Translations under genes and position numbers: made by a program
In this document: positions 60,017-64,000 of the stretch, one piece after another
Layout of the letters: each line of letters opens with the position of its first letter
Numbering within the stretch: position 1 is the first letter of the stretch
DNA from: Utricularia gibba
Taxonomy: Eukaryota; Streptophyta; Magnoliopsida; Lamiales; Lentibulariaceae
Direction: 5' to 3'
NCBI GenBank assembly: GCA_002189035.1
Contig: NEEC01000017.1
Location: 1,550,001 to 1,614,000, forward strand
Length of the DNA stretch: 64,000 nt
Notes under the pieces: model-generated
Seen by the model: only the letters and a program-made list of their open reading frames with translations
Databases searched by the model: none
Told to the model about the DNA's origin: nothing

Positions 60017-61319
60017 TCATTTTGCATAACTTCCCTCAACTCCAACTCCCCAGATTTTCCCTCTAACTGAAGTGTCTTGTTGGCCTATTGGATCCCTTTT
60101 AACTTCTTACAACCCCCCTTTTTTTTCCGAGCTTTTATTTCCTTCTTTCACTTCTACAGGTTACTTTAGGGGGGAAAAAAAAGAGGGGAGGAATCCGTTC
60201 TTCTGTAAAGCTGAAGATGAATCATGGTACTGCCTTATCCTCTAATCGAACTTTATTACAAGTATGAGCCCCCCAGAAGACAAAGCTACAGTTGCTATGA
60301 CGCCTAGACTCTTAGCTGCATGTCGGGGCCATGTTGGAGTCTCTGTTGGACCGATTGGGGGTGGACTGGAGGGGTTCAGGCTTGCTTTGGGCAATCTTTT
60401 AGAGCAATGTCACTCTTGTACCGGTTCGTGTTTGGTTGAAATTGCTGGTCGGGGGGACCGGTTCGGTTTCAAAGTTCACGGTGGAACTCGATGCCACGCT
60501 CTGTAGAAAGGTATCATGAAATTTCATTGGGGAGGAAAATTGGAAAAAATAAAGAGAGAGAGGGGAGAGATTCCCAAGGGCAAGCCGGCAGTGCGGTGTA
60601 GAGAGAAAAAGATACGCACTTTCTCTCTCTATATCTCTGTACCACATCAAACCCAAGCTGCCCGGAGGGGAAAAGACTTCAGCTCAGCCGCCGCCTCGAG
60701 CGCTTCTGTGGTTTCTCTGTATTGGCCTCTTTTTTGTCAATGGATTTAGGTGAGACCCTTTGTCCCTTTTGAAATTTCTTTGGGTAAACGGGTTCCATTG
60801 TGAATTTGTGATGGATGCGACGATATCCGCGTTTTCGTTACAAGGCTCTCTTTTTACCTGTCGCCTAATGTGAAAGTTTCTGACTTTCCTTGGGATTCAT
60901 CAAGTTGAAATCGGTTCCCTGAGTTTCTTCCGTCGTGGGATTTGTTGGGATTGCTGTTGGATTGACTTCTTTGAAGCCAGTCGTGTAATTATTAGAAAAT
61001 TTATGCCCACTTTTCTTCAGTTGTTTCCTGAACCACAGAATCGGGTATGTGTTTTCGTAGTCCCCACGTTTTCTCAATTCTGCTTCGTGTTCACTTCTTC
61101 CGTTTTCTTAAAGTTCGCATTTTTATGCATCCGTTGTGCAATTTTTTTGCCGTATCAGTTCTGTGTAGGCTTACGCAGTCCTTCATAACTCTTTCCAGCT
61201 CTTCTTGTAGGTGGTAAGTTACTTCAGATGCTTCCTGCGTATGATGCATCAGCTGTCCACGACCTGAAGGATTTATAACCAGTGGTTTTGCAAGAGACAT
61301 CCTTGGAGCGCTCTGCGAC
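60017..61319. promoter_or_regulatory. Promoter and 5' leader region of the PPR-SMR gene
   Basis: CT-rich sequence near 60618-60637 (ctctctctatatctctgt) and a GT donor after ATGGATTTAG near 60740-60755 suggest a transcribed 5' leader with an intron before the ATG at 61320. An 80-residue frame at 60264-60506 resembles no family I know. These calls are inferred from composition only. Confidence 0.4.
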
Positions 61320-63845
61320 ATGATAAGAGCAAAGCACCTTGGTAGCTTGTCCCACTCTGCCAGATCCTTGCTGCTAAGTGGATCGAGATGCAGTCCCACA
61401 GATGGAAGTTCCTGCACCTGCTCTGATGATGAAGCTCATGCTTCTGAAAGGCCTCTCAGAGGCAATGCACAAAGCTTGAAGGCATCGCCCACGATATTAT
61501 CCAAGGCATCAGTCAGAGTAGGTTTGTTATCTTCTCTTGATTCGGAAAAAACAGAAACCTCCAAAAATCCAGGTGGTTGCTCTCCATTGCAAAAGTCAGA
61601 AACTGTCAAGGCTTCTTCAGAGCGAGTTTGCTCTGTTGGGTATTCTGATGATTCAGAGGACAGTGCTTTTTCATCTTCGCCTCATATAGCAGACCAATTC
61701 ATGAAAGCTGGCATGGCGACTGTAGGAATTTTATCTGATTTAGTGAATTATAGGATCCCATTGACAGAGGGCAGTGCATTAAGGACCACTCCTGTAACTG
61801 CGATGGTCAGCCATGCGAGGCCAGTATCCGCTGTCAAAGCAGTTGCTACAAGAAGCTCAAGGAAGGACAAAATTTCTGCAACATCAAGTTCTCCCTCAGC
61901 ATCAGAATCTGTTCATGAGCTTGGGGATGGTACTCAAGATGGATCTTGTAAATCAGTTTTAAATAAGGAAATGGCCAATTTTTCAAGCAATGTATCCGGT
62001 GATATCTCTACAAGAACTAGTGATAATAGAAGTTCAATCTTTCAAAAGCCAGAGGGGAAGTTTAGGGGAAGCAGGGGAGAAAGCTTCAGTGGATCAATAA
62101 GGAAGGTGAAAGCAGTTCCTGGAGCAGCAAATGGAAGTCGTCAATTTCTGCTTGCTAGTACTGTATGTGAGAAAGTTTCTCTCATATTGCATGGTGGCAA
62201 ATGGGGTCCTGCGGCTGAAATGGCCCTTTCAAAGCTAAACTGCTCATTAGACGCATACCAGGCAAATCAGATTCTTAAGCAGCTCCAAGATTATACAGTT
62301 GCTCTGAACTTTTTCTACTGGCTAAAACAACAACCAGGTTTCAAGCATGATGGTCATACGTACACCACCATGATTGGTATTCTTGGCCGTGCCAAGCAGT
62401 TTGAGTCCATCAACAGATTACTTAATCAGATGGTGAATGAAGGTTGTATGCCAAATGTGGTCACTTATAATCGTCTGATTCATAGTTATGGAAGAGCAAA
62501 TTTTTTGAATGAAGCTATTGGTGTTTTTGATCAGATGCAGAGATTAGGCTGCAATCCTGATCGTGTAACTTACTGTACACTGATTGATATTCATGCAAAA
62601 GCTGGTTATCTTGATGTTGCAATTGATATGTATCAGAGGATGCAAGAAGCTGGTCTTTCACCAGATACATTCACATACAGTGTAATTATCAATTGCCTTG
62701 GAAAAGCTGGACATTTGCCTATAGCACACAAGCTTTTCTGTGAGATGGTTAACCAGGGGTGTGTGCCTAACCTTGTGACTTACAATATTATGATTGCATT
62801 GCATGCAAAAGCTCGGAATTACGAGACATCATTACAGTTGTATCGAGATATGCAGAGTGCAGGATTTGAGCCAGACAGAGTAACTTACAGCATTGTAATG
62901 GAGGTTCTTGGTCATTGTGGCTATTTGGATGAAGCTGAGGGTGTTTTCCATGAAATGAAACGAAAGAACTGGGTGCCGGATGAGCCTGTTTATGGACTCC
63001 TTGTTGACCTTTGGGGGAAAGCAGGCAACGTGGAGAAAGCATGGGATTGGTACCATGCCATGCTTGATGCAGGTCTATGTCCCAATGTCCCGTCTTGTAA
63101 TTCACTTCTTAGTGCTTTCTTGAGAGTGCGCCGTCTACCTGATGCATACAATTTGCTGCGGAGCATGCTTAACCTTGGACTCAAGCCTTCTCTTCAAACT
63201 TACACTCTGCTACTTAGTTGCTGCACAGAATCGCAGTCACCGGCGGACAAGTCTTTTTGCTGTCAGCTGATGGCCACTACCAGTCATCCAGCCCATCTGT
63301 TTTTGCTGTCCATGCCAGCTCCATCTACGGACGGGCAGAATGTTAGAGACCATGTTAGCAGCTTCTTGGACATGATGCACAGTGAAGACAGGGAAAGCAA
63401 GCGCGGTCTCATGGATGCAGTCATCGACTTTTTCCACAAGACGGGTCTGAAAGAGGAAGCTGGCTCTGTCTGGGAAGTAGCAGCACTACGAAACGTCTAT
63501 CCAGACGTTGTGAGACAGAAGAGCTCATGCTACTGGCTCATAAACTTGCACGTTATGTCTGATGGAACTGCTGTCACTGCACTCTCGAGAACACTTGCCA
63601 GCTTCCGCCGTGAAATGCTGGCCTCCGGGATCTGCCCCAGCCGTATCGACATCATTACCGGTTGGGGCCGGAGGAGCCGCGTAACTGGAACCTCCCTTGT
63701 TAGACAGGCTGTACAACAACTTCTCAACGTTTTCAGGTTCCCATTCTTCGCCGAAAATGGCAATTCCGGATGTTTTGTTGGCTGTGGAGAGTCGCTGAGC
63801 GAGTGGCTGATGCACTCCTATGTTGAAAGAATGCATTTGCTCTAG
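61320..63845 (+). CDS. PPR-SMR protein (At1g18900/At1g74750 type)
   Basis: Intronless coding region of 841 aa. The first ~290 residues are Ser-rich and of low complexity, including a likely targeting region. About nine P-class PPR motifs follow (for example DGHTYTTMIGILGRAKQFES, NVVTYNRLIHSYGRANFLNE and DTFTYSVIINCLGKAGHLPI). The C-terminus is an SMR domain: the LHVMSDGTAV segment corresponds to the DLHG motif, and ITGWGRRSRVTG to the HGKG/TGWG motif, ending LVRQAVQQLL. SMR domains of this kind occur in organelle PPR-SMR proteins, some of which bind or cut RNA. The match to Arabidopsis At1g18900/At1g74750 is from memory. No frame damage. Confidence 0.93.
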   Translation: MIRAKHLGSLSHSARSLLLSGSRCSPTDGSSCTCSDDEAHASERPLRGNAQSLKASPTILSKASVRVGLLSSLDSEKTETSKNPGGCSPLQKSETVKASSERVCSVGYSDDSEDSAFSSSPHIADQFMKAGMATVGILSDLVNYRIPLTEGSALRTTPVTAMVSHARPVSAVKAVATRSSRKDKISATSSSPSASESVHELGDGTQDGSCKSVLNKEMANFSSNVSGDISTRTSDNRSSIFQKPEGKFRGSRGESFSGSIRKVKAVPGAANGSRQFLLASTVCEKVSLILHGGKWGPAAEMALSKLNCSLDAYQANQILKQLQDYTVALNFFYWLKQQPGFKHDGHTYTTMIGILGRAKQFESINRLLNQMVNEGCMPNVVTYNRLIHSYGRANFLNEAIGVFDQMQRLGCNPDRVTYCTLIDIHAKAGYLDVAIDMYQRMQEAGLSPDTFTYSVIINCLGKAGHLPIAHKLFCEMVNQGCVPNLVTYNIMIALHAKARNYETSLQLYRDMQSAGFEPDRVTYSIVMEVLGHCGYLDEAEGVFHEMKRKNWVPDEPVYGLLVDLWGKAGNVEKAWDWYHAMLDAGLCPNVPSCNSLLSAFLRVRRLPDAYNLLRSMLNLGLKPSLQTYTLLLSCCTESQSPADKSFCCQLMATTSHPAHLFLLSMPAPSTDGQNVRDHVSSFLDMMHSEDRESKRGLMDAVIDFFHKTGLKEEAGSVWEVAALRNVYPDVVRQKSSCYWLINLHVMSDGTAVTALSRTLASFRREMLASGICPSRIDIITGWGRRSRVTGTSLVRQAVQQLLNVFRFPFFAENGNSGCFVGCGESLSEWLMHSYVERMHLL

Positions 63846-64000
63846 AGATTTAGCCTTAGTACCAGGAAGATTGTTGTAAAGCTTCGCGGTAATCAGGAAC
63901 ATTGAGGCTTATTTTTTGAATCCATCAGAATGTCTGCTTAGCAGTCTCCATTTAGTTCTGTAACTAGCTCTTGGAGCTTTCATGAGTCATGATGTTTCAA
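63846..64000. other. 3' flank of the PPR-SMR gene at window end
   Basis: Presumed 3' UTR. Nothing else can be said in 155 bp. Confidence 0.4.

Overview
This is a window of plant nuclear DNA, almost certainly from a eudicot. Genes are split by short AT-rich introns with GT..AG borders. Intergenic DNA is very AT-rich. The gene set is plant-specific: flavonoid 3'-hydroxylase (CYP75B), DYW-type and SMR-type PPR proteins, a plasma-membrane P3A H+-ATPase, a plastid biotin carboxyl carrier protein, DUF538, EMB514 and NEN proteins. Nothing prokaryotic, viral or CRISPR-like was seen. The exon models below were built by hand from reading frame, splice borders and intron phase.

Layout. 0-11.4 kb: unknown exon-like tail; GT47 exostosin (+); EMB514/DUF3223 (+); RABA5-type GTPase (-); NEN1-like DEDDh exonuclease (+); DUF538 protein (-). 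11.8-14.7 kb: sterol glucosyltransferase UGT80 (-). 15.7-28.1 kb: F3'H copy 1 (-), plastid BCCP (-), RPA70B (+), GDPD6-like phosphodiesterase (-), F3'H copy 2 (-). 28.5-32.5 kb: PMEI-domain protein (-), TRM61 tRNA methyltransferase (-), galactose mutarotase (+). 34.8-38.9 kb: ABCA2-type transporter (+). 39.8-40.3 kb: palindromic foldback repeat. 41.0-45.9 kb: cationic amino acid transporter (+) and a FEI-clade LRR receptor kinase with degraded kinase motifs (-). 46.3-54.0 kb: relic of H+-ATPase 3' exons, a PPR-DYW gene (-) and the intact H+-ATPase (-). 55.9-58.5 kb: scramblase-family protein (-). 59.3-60.0 kb: decayed coding relics. 61.3-63.8 kb: PPR-SMR gene (+).

The genes are mostly unrelated housekeeping functions. 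The duplicated F3'H flavonoid gene is the clearest lineage-specific feature. From memory, two blocks match Arabidopsis chromosome 5 neighbourhoods: F3'H-RPA70B-GDPD6 (At5g07990/08020/08030, perhaps with NEN1 At5g07710) and AHA11 with a FEI-like LRR-RLK (At5g62670/62710).

Caution: five genes that otherwise look intact carry six single-base losses, most in G/C runs. This looks more like residual long-read consensus error than real pseudogenisation. I found no previously undescribed system. The best leads are the pseudokinase-like receptor, the duplicated F3'H pair, the foldback element and the H+-ATPase relic.
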